From Dinghuibacter silviterrae (GTDB taxonomy: Bacteria; Bacteroidota; Bacteroidia; Chitinophagales; Chitinophagaceae): a DNA stretch of 64,000 bases. Below are positions 7,785 through 16,079 of the stretch, in pieces (positions within the stretch are counted from its first letter, which is position 1; each line of letters starts with the position of its first letter). Made by a program: the position numbers and the translations under genes. The notes below the pieces were generated by a model. It was not told the origin of the DNA and ran no database searches. It saw only the letters and a list, made by a program, of their open reading frames with translations. The DNA lies in the NCBI RefSeq assembly GCF_004366355.1, contig NZ_SODV01000001.1, positions 372,001 to 436,000 on the forward strand. The letters are read 5' to 3'.

Positions 7785-8737
7785 ACACCGACACCAAACA
7801 ACCCGCCTGGTTGCCCATGGCCGCTTACTTAGCGGTCTGTATCATCTGGGGCTCTACCTACCTCGCGATCTCTTTTGCCGTCAAAACCCTACCGCCCCTG
7901 TTGATGGTAGGTCTCCGCTTTACCGTGGCCGGATCCCTGTTGCTGGGCTGGTGCCTGCTCCGGGGCGAGCGCCTGCCCGGCGCCAAAACGCTGATCCAAA
8001 GCGCCATCACCGGCTTCCTCCTTCTTTTTATCGGGAATGGCGGCGTTTCCTGGGCCGAGGTCAACCTCGCCAGCGGCCTGGCCGCTATCATCGTGGCCGC
8101 CCTGCCCTTATGGATGGTGCTTTTTGACAAAACACATTGGCAGGAGTCCTTCTCCAGCGCCAAGGTCATCTTTGGTCTGCTCCTCGGTTTTGCGGGGGTG
8201 GTATTCCTGGTGACCGTCGGGGGAGACGCCATCCATTTCTCGCTCCGCAACACCGCCCAATTGAGCGCCTTCCTGGTCCTGATCGTAGCCACCATGAGCT
8301 GGGCCGCGGGATCCATCTACTCCAAACGCAACCCTGTCCCCGGGTCTACTTTTATAAAGGTGAGCCTGCAAATGCTCTCGGCCGGGCTCGGGCTGCTCCT
8401 GGCCAGTGTCCTCGTGGGCGACTGGTCGCGCATCTCCTGGCACAACGTCAGCAACAGTTCGTGGACCGGCCTGGTCTACCTGATCATCTTTGGTTCCCTG
8501 GTGGGGTACCTGAGCTATATCTATGTGCTGAGTGTCTGGCCCGCCGCGAGGGTCGGCACCTATGCCTACGTCAATCCCGTGGTGGCCGTTTTCCTTGGCG
8601 CGTTCATCGGTTCGGAGCCGATGAGCCTTTGGCATTTTGTCGGCCTGGCCATCATCCTGACCGGGGTCATGCTCGTCAATTCCAAGCAGTTTGGCAAAGG
8701 CAGAATAAGCCCTACCTTAGCAGCTCGTAAAACGTAG
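7781..8737 (+). CDS. EamA (DMT) family transporter
   Basis: Inner-membrane drug/metabolite transporter of 318 aa with about ten membrane segments in two EamA repeats; the first repeat begins AAYLAVCIIWGSTYLAIS and the second near AQLSAFLVLIVATMSWA. Members often export amino acids or other metabolites. It overlaps the Lrp regulator by 4 nt (ATGA), which suggests that the substrate is also the regulator's ligand. The substrate itself is unknown. Confidence 0.88.
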   Translation: MNTDTKQPAWLPMAAYLAVCIIWGSTYLAISFAVKTLPPLLMVGLRFTVAGSLLLGWCLLRGERLPGAKTLIQSAITGFLLLFIGNGGVSWAEVNLASGLAAIIVAALPLWMVLFDKTHWQESFSSAKVIFGLLLGFAGVVFLVTVGGDAIHFSLRNTAQLSAFLVLIVATMSWAAGSIYSKRNPVPGSTFIKVSLQMLSAGLGLLLASVLVGDWSRISWHNVSNSSWTGLVYLIIFGSLVGYLSYIYVLSVWPAARVGTYAYVNPVVAVFLGAFIGSEPMSLWHFVGLAIILTGVMLVNSKQFGKGRISPTLAARKT

Positions 8738-8742
8738 ACACC

Positions 8743-10119
8743 ATGCAAGCCTGGAAGGAATATCAGGAGGTCAACAAAGGACGCTTCCTGCAAGAGCTGA
8801 CCGAATTGCTGCGCATTCCGAGCGTAAGCGCCCGCAGCGAACACAAACCCGATATGCAAACCTGCGCCAAGGCCGTACGCACGGCCCTGCTGGAGGCAGG
8901 GGCAGACAAAGCCACGATATTTGCCACCGACGGCCACCCCATCGTCTACGCGGAGAAAATCATCGACCCGGCAAAGCCCACCATCCTGGTTTACGGACAC
9001 TACGACGTGCAGCCGGCGGATCCCCTGGAGCTCTGGCACAGCGGGCCTTTCGAACCCGTCGTAAAAGACGGCAAGTTGTTTGCACGCGGCAGCGCCGACG
9101 ACAAAGGACAGGTCTACATGCACGTCAAGGCCTTCGAAACCATGGTCAAGACCGGTACCCTGGCCTGCAACGTAAAGTTTATCGTAGAAGGAGAAGAAGA
9201 GATCGGCTCGCCCAACCTCGGGAAATTTGTCGAAAGCCGGGCCGCACTGCTGGCCTGTGATGTTGTCCTGATCAGCGATACCTCCATGCTTTCCCTGGAC
9301 ACGCCGTCCATCGACGTCGGTCTCCGGGGCCTCACCTATATCGAAGTAGCCGTTACCGGCCCCGACCGGGACCTCCACAGTGGGGTGTATGGCGGCGCCG
9401 TCGGCAATCCCATCACGACGCTGGCGGAAATGATCGCCTCCTTACACGACAAACACGGACGGATCACCATCCCCGGTTTTTACGACGACGTACGGGAGCT
9501 GCCCGCCACGGAAAGGGCGGAGCTTGCGCGGGCGCCGTTTGACGAAGCGGCGTACAAAAAAGACTTGGGCGTAAAGGCGCTTTGGGGGGAAGAAGGCTAC
9601 TCCACGAACGAACGCACCGGCATCCGTCCCACCCTTGAGGTAAACGGGATCTGGGGCGGGTATACCGGCGAAGGCGCCAAGACCGTCCTGCCCTCCAAGG
9701 CCTTTGCAAAGATTTCCTGCCGGCTCGTTCCCGACCAGGGCAGTGCAAAGATCACAAAGCTCCTGATCGACCACCTGCACAAGATCGCTCCTCCTTATGT
9801 CACCGTGGAAGCCCACGAACACCACGGGGGCGAACCTTATGTGACCCCCGTCGATTCCGCCGCGTTCAAAGCCGCTTCCAAAGCCATGGAAACGACCTTT
9901 GGCAAAACCCCTATCCCCATGAGGGGCGGCGGCAGCATCCCCATCACCGCCCTTTTTGAAAGAGCCCTCGGCGTAAAAGTCGTCCTCCTGGGCTTTGGAT
10001 TGGACAGCGACAACCTGCATTCCCCCAACGAAAAATTCGACCTCGCCAATTTTTACAAAGGGATAGAAACGATCCCCTATTTCCACCGCTTTTTCGCAGA
10101 AATGCACCCGCATGGATAA
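8743..10119 (+). CDS. M20 family dipeptidase
   Basis: Cytoplasmic zinc metallopeptidase of 458 aa. The metal-site motifs are VYGHYDVQPADP (about residue 84-95), the GSADDKGQ segment and EGEEEIGSPN (about 149-158, general base Glu followed by a ligand), with a dimerisation domain inserted in the middle. The family is the CNDP/DapE-like group that cleaves dipeptides. The start ATG is 5 nt after the DMT gene; the 3' end overlaps the S4 gene by 8 nt. Confidence 0.9.
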   Translation: MQAWKEYQEVNKGRFLQELTELLRIPSVSARSEHKPDMQTCAKAVRTALLEAGADKATIFATDGHPIVYAEKIIDPAKPTILVYGHYDVQPADPLELWHSGPFEPVVKDGKLFARGSADDKGQVYMHVKAFETMVKTGTLACNVKFIVEGEEEIGSPNLGKFVESRAALLACDVVLISDTSMLSLDTPSIDVGLRGLTYIEVAVTGPDRDLHSGVYGGAVGNPITTLAEMIASLHDKHGRITIPGFYDDVRELPATERAELARAPFDEAAYKKDLGVKALWGEEGYSTNERTGIRPTLEVNGIWGGYTGEGAKTVLPSKAFAKISCRLVPDQGSAKITKLLIDHLHKIAPPYVTVEAHEHHGGEPYVTPVDSAAFKAASKAMETTFGKTPIPMRGGGSIPITALFERALGVKVVLLGFGLDSDNLHSPNEKFDLANFYKGIETIPYFHRFFAEMHPHG

Positions 10120-10504
10120 GGAGAAGTTACGGATCGACAAATACCTCTGGGCTATTCGACTGTTCAAGACCCGGAGCCAGGCCACCGCCGCCATAGACGC
10201 CGGCCGTGTCAAGACACAAGGCACCGCCGTCAAAGCTTCGCGCACGGTGGCCATCGGCGATGAATACGAGGTCCGGACCGAAGGCCGCAAGTGGGTCATC
10301 CGTGTGACCGGTCTGCTCGCCCAGCGCAAACAACACGCCGAAGCCATCCAGCACTACGAAGACCTTACCCCCGCCGAAGAACTCGAACGGCTGAAGGCAT
10401 TTCAACCCACTTCCTTCCATACCGGCAAACGACAGTCCAAGATCGGCCGCCCCACGAAGAAGCAGCGCCGCGACATCGAAGGTTTTATGGACGACCCCGA
10501 CTAA
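10112..10504 (+). CDS. S4-domain RNA-binding protein (Hsp15-like)
   Basis: A 130-aa protein with an N-terminal S4 domain (LRIDKYLWAIRLFKTRSQATAAIDAGRVKTQG, about 4-35) and a basic C-terminal tail (GKRQSKIGRPTKKQRRD). It resembles Hsp15/HslR, which recycles stalled 50S subunits carrying nascent chains. It overlaps the upstream dipeptidase by 8 nt and trmD follows 9 nt later, so it is likely cotranscribed with an RNA-modification gene. Confidence 0.85.
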   Translation: MDKEKLRIDKYLWAIRLFKTRSQATAAIDAGRVKTQGTAVKASRTVAIGDEYEVRTEGRKWVIRVTGLLAQRKQHAEAIQHYEDLTPAEELERLKAFQPTSFHTGKRQSKIGRPTKKQRRDIEGFMDDPD

Positions 10505-10513
10505 CTTTACACT

Positions 10514-11197
10514 ATGCGCATAGACATCATTTCGGTCCTCCCCGAGCTGCTGGAGAGCCCGCTGAACCATTCCATCATGAAAAGGGCGAGGGAAAAAGGC
10601 CTTTTAGAGGTCCATACCCACGCCTTGCGGACCTGGGCCGTCAACAAATACGGCCAGGTCGATGACTACCAGTTTGGCGGGGGCGCGGGGATGGTGATGA
10701 TGTGCGAACCCCTGGTCAACGCCATCGAAAGCCTGCAGGCCAACGTCCAATATGACGAGATCATTTACCTGACCCCCGACGGCGAACGCCTGAGCCAACG
10801 CCTGGTCAACCAGCTCAGCCTCCGGCAAAACCTGATGATGATCTGTGGACATTACAAAGGCATAGACGAACGCGTACGCGAACACTTTGTCACCCGGGAG
10901 GTCTCCATCGGAGACTACGTCCTGAGCGGGGGCGAGCTCGCCGCAGCCGTTCTGACGGACGCCATCGGCCGGTTGCTGCCCGGCGTCCTCAACGACGAAA
11001 CCTCCGCCCTTTTCGACTCCTTCCAGGATGACCTCCTGGCCCCGCCGGTCTACACCCGGCCCGCCGAGTTCAGGGGGTGGAAGGTCCCGGAGGTCCTGTT
11101 GAGCGGCGACCCGCGCAAGGTGGAAGATTGGCGGCACGACCAGTCGCTGGCGCGCACGCGCAACCGTCGCCCCGACCTCCTCGACGACGGCGCCTAA
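10514..11197 (+). CDS. trmD: tRNA (guanosine(37)-N1)-methyltransferase
   Basis: SPOUT methyltransferase that makes m1G37 in tRNAs reading CNN/CGG-type codons, preventing frameshifts. The protein has 227 aa: N-terminal [13 protein letters not shown], knot motifs [23 protein letters not shown] and [11 protein letters not shown] that bind S-adenosylmethionine, and the C-terminal helical domain. It is 9 nt downstream of the S4 gene and far from rpsP-rimM. The C terminus (about residues 210-227, [14 protein letters not shown]) is a little unusual. Confidence 0.96.
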   Translation: MRIDIISVLPELLESPLNHSIMKRAREKGLLEVHTHALRTWAVNKYGQVDDYQFGGGAGMVMMCEPLVNAIESLQANVQYDEIIYLTPDGERLSQRLVNQLSLRQNLMMICGHYKGIDERVREHFVTREVSIGDYVLSGGELAAAVLTDAIGRLLPGVLNDETSALFDSFQDDLLAPPVYTRPAEFRGWKVPEVLLSGDPRKVEDWRHDQSLARTRNRRPDLLDDGA

Positions 11198-11205
11198 AAC
11201 GACAA

Positions 11206-11221
11206 ATCCCCTTCCGGGGAT
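11206..11221. terminator. Weak hairpin between convergent trmD and LolA-like gene
   Basis: ATCCCC / GGGGAT with a TTCC loop, in the 54-nt gap between the two convergent genes. There is no good U-run on either strand (minus: TTTGTCGTTTT), so this is only a possible terminator. Confidence 0.35.
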
Positions 11222-11251
11222 CTGTCCTTATCTTCAAAGCGCACCGGGCTC

Positions 11252-11974
11252 TTACGGTTTCTGAAAAATCTTCGGGTCCACCGTCTGGTTCGGAACCACC
11301 TTGGTGATGACGCTTTTGATCTCACCCGCCTGAGGGTTGGAGATCGTCGTCGTATAAGGGAAAATGTACCCTTCCGGCGTCGTTTTGTAGTCTGCAAAAG
11401 CAACTTCGCTGGTCACGTCTTCCCCGTTGGTCTTGACGGTCGTGATCATCTTGCTGACGTAGTAAGTGGTGGCGTCTATATAAAAAAGAAGATCGCCTTC
11501 TCCGCTCTTGGTGAGCTTTACCTTATAGTTGTCCTTGCCGGCAAGCTGTTCCTTACCCACCAGCGTGGCGGCGTACCCGTTGGCCGCATAATTCAGGAAC
11601 TGGCCGCGGAGGTCCATACGGGCGGCAGATTGTTTGACCTGCTCCGTGGGAATCGGTTGGGGATCACTGTTACCGGTCATCGGATTCACCATCCAACCCG
11701 TATCCTTTGTCATCACCGTGATGATGGTCGAACCCATCACTTCGACTTCCGCGCGCATGCCCTGGCCGTTGACCACCCACACCTTTGAGTTGAGGTCATT
11801 GCCCATAACAGTCGTCGTATTTTCTTCATATACGGTCAGCAGTTTGGACAGTTTATCCTTACCGCCCATAGCCTCGATGTTCTTGTTGATGACGTCGTTC
11901 ACGTCTTGTGCAAACGAGCTTGCTCCGATAAGGCTTAACGCGGCAGCAAGGAAAATGCGTTTTGTAAATTGCAT
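11252..11974 (-). CDS. Secreted LolA-like outer-membrane lipoprotein-sorting protein (copy 2)
   Basis: A 240-aa protein with a cleavable signal peptide (KRIFLAAALSLIGASSFAQ, cut near residue 22). The mature part begins DVNDVINKNIEAMGGKDKLSKL and continues with antiparallel strands, as in the LolA/LolB-like half-barrel proteins typical of Bacteroidota. The gene lies 1 nt after its paralogue (11976-12695), to which it is clearly similar along the whole length (EAMGG, TVYEE, TKDTGWMVNPM, YYV-K motifs). Ligand unknown; periplasmic by inference. Confidence 0.8.
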   Translation of the reverse strand: MQFTKRIFLAAALSLIGASSFAQDVNDVINKNIEAMGGKDKLSKLLTVYEENTTTVMGNDLNSKVWVVNGQGMRAEVEVMGSTIITVMTKDTGWMVNPMTGNSDPQPIPTEQVKQSAARMDLRGQFLNYAANGYAATLVGKEQLAGKDNYKVKLTKSGEGDLLFYIDATTYYVSKMITTVKTNGEDVTSEVAFADYKTTPEGYIFPYTTTISNPQAGEIKSVITKVVPNQTVDPKIFQKP

Positions 11975-11975
11975 A

Positions 11976-12695
11976 TTAGGGATTTTGAAACTTTGTGGTG
12001 TCGATCGGTTGATTGAATACGACCTTGGTCATGGTCGTCACGAGCTCGCCCTGGGGCAGCTCCATCGTATAGGAGTTCGGGAGAACAAAACCTTCCGGCG
12101 TCTTTTTATAATCGGTGAAGATGATATCCTGTTCGACGCTTTGGCCGTTCATAAAGGTGGTGGTCGATGATTTGTCGACATAGTACGTGGTGGCATCTAC
12201 GTAATAGGTGGCGTCCGGTTCCCCGGTCTTGGTCATTTTGATCTTGTACGTATCCTTGCCGTTGACGCTCTCTTTTCCCACAAGGGTGGCGGTATACCCT
12301 CGGTCCTTGTAGTTGAAGAAGGCACCGCCGAGCGTCATGCGGCGGGCAAAGGTCTTCACGGCTTCGTCCGGGAGGGGCTGAGGATCCGTGCTGCCGGCCA
12401 TCGGGTTGATCATCCAACCCTTGTCCTTGTTGACGACGGTCACCATCTTGGAGCCCATCATCTCCATTTCCATACGGAAACCTACGTTATTGACCACCCA
12501 GATCTTGGCGGGGAGGTCGTTCCCCATGATGGAGCTGGTCGTTTCTTCGTATACGGTATTAAGGGTGGCCAGCTTGTCCTGACCGCCCATGGCGTCGATG
12601 TTCTTGGCGATGATGTCGTCCACGCTCTGGGCGAACACTTTTCCACCAAGAAGAAGAACGGTCAGGGTAACGGCTACCCATTTGGTTACTTGCAT
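11976..12695 (-). CDS. Secreted LolA-like outer-membrane lipoprotein-sorting protein (copy 1)
   Basis: A 239-aa signal-peptide protein (VAVTLTVLLLGGKVFAQ), first gene of a two-gene tandem. It shares the block structure of its neighbour: IDAMGGQDKLATLNTVYEE, NKDKGWMINPMAGS, DATTYYVDK and the C-terminal PEGFVLPNSYTMELPQGE. The spacing of 1 nt implies one transcript. The close similarity in tandem indicates duplication; the two mature domains differ enough that they may have separate clients. Confidence 0.8.
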   Translation of the reverse strand: MQVTKWVAVTLTVLLLGGKVFAQSVDDIIAKNIDAMGGQDKLATLNTVYEETTSSIMGNDLPAKIWVVNNVGFRMEMEMMGSKMVTVVNKDKGWMINPMAGSTDPQPLPDEAVKTFARRMTLGGAFFNYKDRGYTATLVGKESVNGKDTYKIKMTKTGEPDATYYVDATTYYVDKSSTTTFMNGQSVEQDIIFTDYKKTPEGFVLPNSYTMELPQGELVTTMTKVVFNQPIDTTKFQNP

Positions 12696-12755
12696 AGATT
12701 TCGCATTTGTTGCTTACAATATTATAAAACATTCCTCCAATTAGTACACCCGTTG

Positions 12756-12770
12756 ATGTAAATGTTACAT
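12756..12770. promoter_or_regulatory. Palindrome ATGTAA-ATG-TTACAT in the divergent promoter region
   Basis: Six-base arms around a 3-nt spacer, in the 133-nt region between the LolA-like pair (minus) and adenine deaminase (plus). The symmetry suggests a dimeric repressor site but no regulator is identifiable. The sequence TATCTTCG, a near match to the -7 element, lies just before the adenine deaminase start. Confidence 0.4.
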
Positions 12771-12828
12771 TGTCTGCTGCAAACGCCGCAAATCCGGGGG
12801 CGCCTTCGTCGCTGCAACGTATCTTCGA

Positions 12829-14502
12829 ATGATGAAAAATGAATTCACCCTCCGGGGAAGGCTCGTAGATATCCCCCGGCAGACCATCACCAGGGTAGCC
12901 CTTACTGTATACGAAGGCAAGATCGCCAGGGTTGAGCCCCTGGAAGAAAACCCGGCAGCGACCGGTGAACCGTTTATCTGCCCCGGTTTTGTCGACGCCC
13001 ACGTACACATCGAGAGCTCCATGCTGGTCCCCAGTGAATTCGCCCGGCTGGCAGTGGTCCACGGAACCGTGGCCACCGTGAGTGATCCCCATGAGATCGC
13101 CAATGTTTGCGGTTTGGAGGGGGTGAACTACATGATTGCCAATGGCCGCCAGGTTCCGTTTACCTTTTGTTTCGGCGCCCCCAGTTGTGTTCCGGCCACG
13201 GTCTTCGAAACCGCCGGTGCCACCCTAAGCCCCCGGGACGTAGAGACCCTCCTGGAAAAACCCGAGATCGGATACCTCAGCGAAATGATGAATTTCCCGG
13301 GCGTCCTGGCCGGGGACCCGGATGTTTTGGCCAAGATCGCTTCCGCCCACCGGCTGGGTAAACCGGTGGACGGACACGCCCCCGGTTTGCGGGGCGAAGC
13401 CGTCAAAGCCTATATCGATGCCGGCATATCCACGGACCACGAGTGTTTTACCATGGACGAAGCCCTGGACAAACTCCGGGCCGGCATGCACATCCTCATC
13501 CGCGAAGGAAGTGCCGCCCGGAATTTCGACGCCTTGGTGGGCCTGCTAAAGGATCACGCCGACAAGGTCATGTTTTGCAGCGACGACAAGCACCCGGACA
13601 GCCTCGTCGAGGGACACATCAACCAGCTGTGCGCCAGGGCAGTGGCAGCGGGCATGCCCGTCTTCCATGTGCTCCGGGCCGCTTGTGTTAACCCCGTGAC
13701 ACACTACCGGCTGGCCATAGGACAGCTTCGGGAAGGCGACCCCGCCGACTTTATCCTCCTGGACGACCTCAAAGACTTCCACGTCCGCGCCACCTATATC
13801 CGCGGCGAGCAGGTGAGCGACGGGGCAAAGACCCTCATCGAATCCACCACACCGGACCTGATCAACAAGTTCCAGACCAGGTCGATACAACCGGAAGACC
13901 TCCGGTATCCCCTTCACAAATGGGGGGAAAGCGAGCCCGAAAATTTTGAACAGGTCCGTGTGATCGAAGCCCTGGACGGACAACTCATCACCAACCGTCT
14001 CGACCTCCCCCTGACCGACCTGCGCATCCACGATAATGTCCTGGAGGGCAATCCGGAAAAGGACATCCTGAAAATGGTTGTCGTCAACCGATACCAGCGG
14101 GACGCCCCCGTGGCCAAGGCTTTTGTAAAGAATTTCGGGTTGCGGGCGGGCGCTATTGCCTCCACGGTGGCGCACGACAGCCATAACATCATTGCCGTGG
14201 GCACCAGCGACGAATACCTGGCCGAAGCCATCCGCCTGGTCATCGACAGCCAGGGCGGGATCAGTTGTGTCGTTCCAAGGAGCAGCCGCCTGCTTCCCCT
14301 TCCCATCGCCGGCCTGATGAGCCCCCTGGACGGATACGAGGTGGCCCGTGCCTATACAGCGCTCGACCAGATGGCCAAGGACGCCGGAAGCCGTCTGTCC
14401 GCCCCCTTCATGACCTTGTCCTTTATGGCCCTTCTCGTTATACCCCACCTGAAGCTCAGTGACAAGGGGCTTTTCGACGGCGATACATTCACCCTCATTT
14501 AA
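12829..14502 (+). CDS. ade: Adenine deaminase
   Basis: Hydrolyses adenine to hypoxanthine and ammonia in purine salvage. The 557-aa amidohydrolase has metal-site motif DAHVHIESSM (about residues 56-65), EMMNFPGV (about 150), DGHAPG (about 183), STDHECF and FCSDDKHPD (about 247), plus the C-terminal AdeC domain with AHDSHNI (about 450). The start is ATG 12829; ATG 12832 is equally possible. The last base of its stop codon is the first base of the tag start codon (TAATG), so the two are coupled. Confidence 0.95.
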   Translation: MMKNEFTLRGRLVDIPRQTITRVALTVYEGKIARVEPLEENPAATGEPFICPGFVDAHVHIESSMLVPSEFARLAVVHGTVATVSDPHEIANVCGLEGVNYMIANGRQVPFTFCFGAPSCVPATVFETAGATLSPRDVETLLEKPEIGYLSEMMNFPGVLAGDPDVLAKIASAHRLGKPVDGHAPGLRGEAVKAYIDAGISTDHECFTMDEALDKLRAGMHILIREGSAARNFDALVGLLKDHADKVMFCSDDKHPDSLVEGHINQLCARAVAAGMPVFHVLRAACVNPVTHYRLAIGQLREGDPADFILLDDLKDFHVRATYIRGEQVSDGAKTLIESTTPDLINKFQTRSIQPEDLRYPLHKWGESEPENFEQVRVIEALDGQLITNRLDLPLTDLRIHDNVLEGNPEKDILKMVVVNRYQRDAPVAKAFVKNFGLRAGAIASTVAHDSHNIIAVGTSDEYLAEAIRLVIDSQGGISCVVPRSSRLLPLPIAGLMSPLDGYEVARAYTALDQMAKDAGSRLSAPFMTLSFMALLVIPHLKLSDKGLFDGDTFTLI

Positions 14503-15074
14503 TGCGTATGCACCCCGATAAACCACGCTGCCCCTGGTGTGAAAAGGATGACCTTTACCGGGACTATCACGACCGGGAATGGGGTGTCCCCCTCCATGAC
14601 GACCGGAAGCTTTTCGAGCTCCTCAACCTGGAAGGCGCCCAGGCCGGCCTCAGTTGGTACACGGTCTTAACAAAAAGGGACAACTACCGGAAGGCTTTCG
14701 ACGACTGGGACCCCGTCAAGATTGCCCGGTACAAACAGGCCCGCATCGAAAAACTCCTGGACAATCCGGGCATCATCCGCAACCGCCTCAAGGTCGAAGG
14801 GGTGGTGCTCAACGCCAAAGCCTTTCTGGCCATCCAAAAGGAATGGGGCAGCTTTGACGCCTATATCTGGCAATTCGTCGATGGCAAAACCATCCGCAAC
14901 CACTGGACAAAGCTGGGACAACTGCCCGCAAAAACACCGCAATCCGACGCCATGAGCAAAGACCTGAAAAAACGGGGATTCAAATTCGTAGGGAGCACGA
15001 TATGCTATGCCTTTATGCAGGCGTCCGGCATGGTGGACGACCATATGGATTTTTGTTGGAAAAGAACAGGCTGA
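14502..15074 (+). CDS. tag: DNA-3-methyladenine glycosylase I
   Basis: Base-excision repair enzyme of 190 aa that removes 3-methyladenine from DNA. The zinc-site residues of the Tag family are visible: the N-terminal Cys in RCPWC and His in DYHDREWG, and the C-terminal His and Cys in DDHMDFC. The helix-hairpin-helix core lies between. It overlaps ade by one base (TAATG). A second, structurally unrelated 3-methyladenine glycosylase is at 19048-19683. Confidence 0.94.
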   Translation: MRMHPDKPRCPWCEKDDLYRDYHDREWGVPLHDDRKLFELLNLEGAQAGLSWYTVLTKRDNYRKAFDDWDPVKIARYKQARIEKLLDNPGIIRNRLKVEGVVLNAKAFLAIQKEWGSFDAYIWQFVDGKTIRNHWTKLGQLPAKTPQSDAMSKDLKKRGFKFVGSTICYAFMQASGMVDDHMDFCWKRTG

Positions 15075-15075
15075 A

Positions 15076-15110
15076 GCCTCCGGCGCCACAGGTTGTAGCC
15101 TCCGGCGCCT
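15076..15110. repeat. Direct repeat of AGCCTCCGGCGCC between tag and oxyR
   Basis: The 13-mer occurs at 15076-15088 and 15098-15110, separated by 9 nt, filling the 36-nt gap between the convergent tag and oxyR genes. GGCT at 15070-15073 and AGCC at 15114-15117 could close a weak hairpin around it. No function is evident. Confidence 0.5.
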
Positions 15111-16049
15111 TTAGCCGATCTGCACCACCTCCCGCTTTTTCGCCTCCCTCATCCCATCCGGGATCTGCCGCAGGATCTCTTCTTTTAGCTTGTCCACCAG
15201 TTTCCGGCGCACGTAATGCCGGTGGATCGTCAGGCTCACCTCCCGTACCGGGGCGGGGTCCTTGAAATAACGCAGGTTTTTTTGCTGGCGGGCCCCCAGA
15301 TCACGGGCGGCCAGTTCGGGGAGGATGGTCACCCCCGCATTCGCCTCCACCATCTTGATAAGGGTTTCGATACTGCCCGCCTCGTAATGAAAGTTATCAT
15401 GGTCCGCCACCTGTTTGCGGAGCTCACAAAGGTTGAGGATCTGGGAGCGCATGCAATGCCCCTCCTCCATCAGCCACAGGTGTTTCACATCGATGTCCTC
15501 TGCAAGGACATATTTTTTCCCCCAGATCGGCTCGTTCTTGGCGGTATACACCACGAATTCCTCGTAGAACAGGGGTAGCTCCGTCAGGTGTGCATCCCCA
15601 AGGGGCGTGACCAGGATGCCCACGTCCAGCGCCCCGCTTTTGAGCTGCTCTATAATGGTCTCCGTCCTCAGTTCGGTGATGACCAGCCGCACCAGGGGAT
15701 ATTTTTTCAGAAAGGTCTTGACAAACAGCGGCAACAGGTAGGGTGCCAGCGTGGGGATGATCCCCACCTTCAGCTCACCCGCGATGGTACCCTGCCGTTC
15801 CCTGACCAGTTCTTTGAGGTGAGCGGTTTCTTTCAGGATGATCCTGGCCTGTTCCACGATGGGTTTACCCACCTCCGTCGTGACAACCGGCTGACGGCTC
15901 CGGTCAAAAATTTTCGCCCCGAGCTCGTCCTCCAGCTTTTGGATCATCATGCTCAACGTTGGCTGGGTCACAAAGCACTTTTCCGCCGCAGTGGCAAAAT
16001 GCCTGTAGGTGTCTACAGCCACGATGTATTCCAGTTGCTGAAAATTCAT
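15111..16049 (-). CDS. oxyR: OxyR-type LysR family hydrogen peroxide regulator
   Basis: A 312-aa LysR regulator: N-terminal winged HTH (MNFQQLEYIVAVDTYRHFATAAEKCFV, about 1-60) and a two-lobed sensor domain. The redox pair is at Cys199 and Cys208 (GHCMRSQILNLC), the same spacing and numbering as E. coli OxyR, so peroxide sensing by a disulfide is very likely. It lies 30 nt downstream of anmK on the same strand. Candidate targets in the window include the peroxiredoxin, but no OxyR box was identified. Confidence 0.88.
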   Translation of the reverse strand: MNFQQLEYIVAVDTYRHFATAAEKCFVTQPTLSMMIQKLEDELGAKIFDRSRQPVVTTEVGKPIVEQARIILKETAHLKELVRERQGTIAGELKVGIIPTLAPYLLPLFVKTFLKKYPLVRLVITELRTETIIEQLKSGALDVGILVTPLGDAHLTELPLFYEEFVVYTAKNEPIWGKKYVLAEDIDVKHLWLMEEGHCMRSQILNLCELRKQVADHDNFHYEAGSIETLIKMVEANAGVTILPELAARDLGARQQKNLRYFKDPAPVREVSLTIHRHYVRRKLVDKLKEEILRQIPDGMREAKKREVVQIG

Positions 16050-16079
16050 AATTCCCTTTTGAATGGCGGCGCAGCCGCC

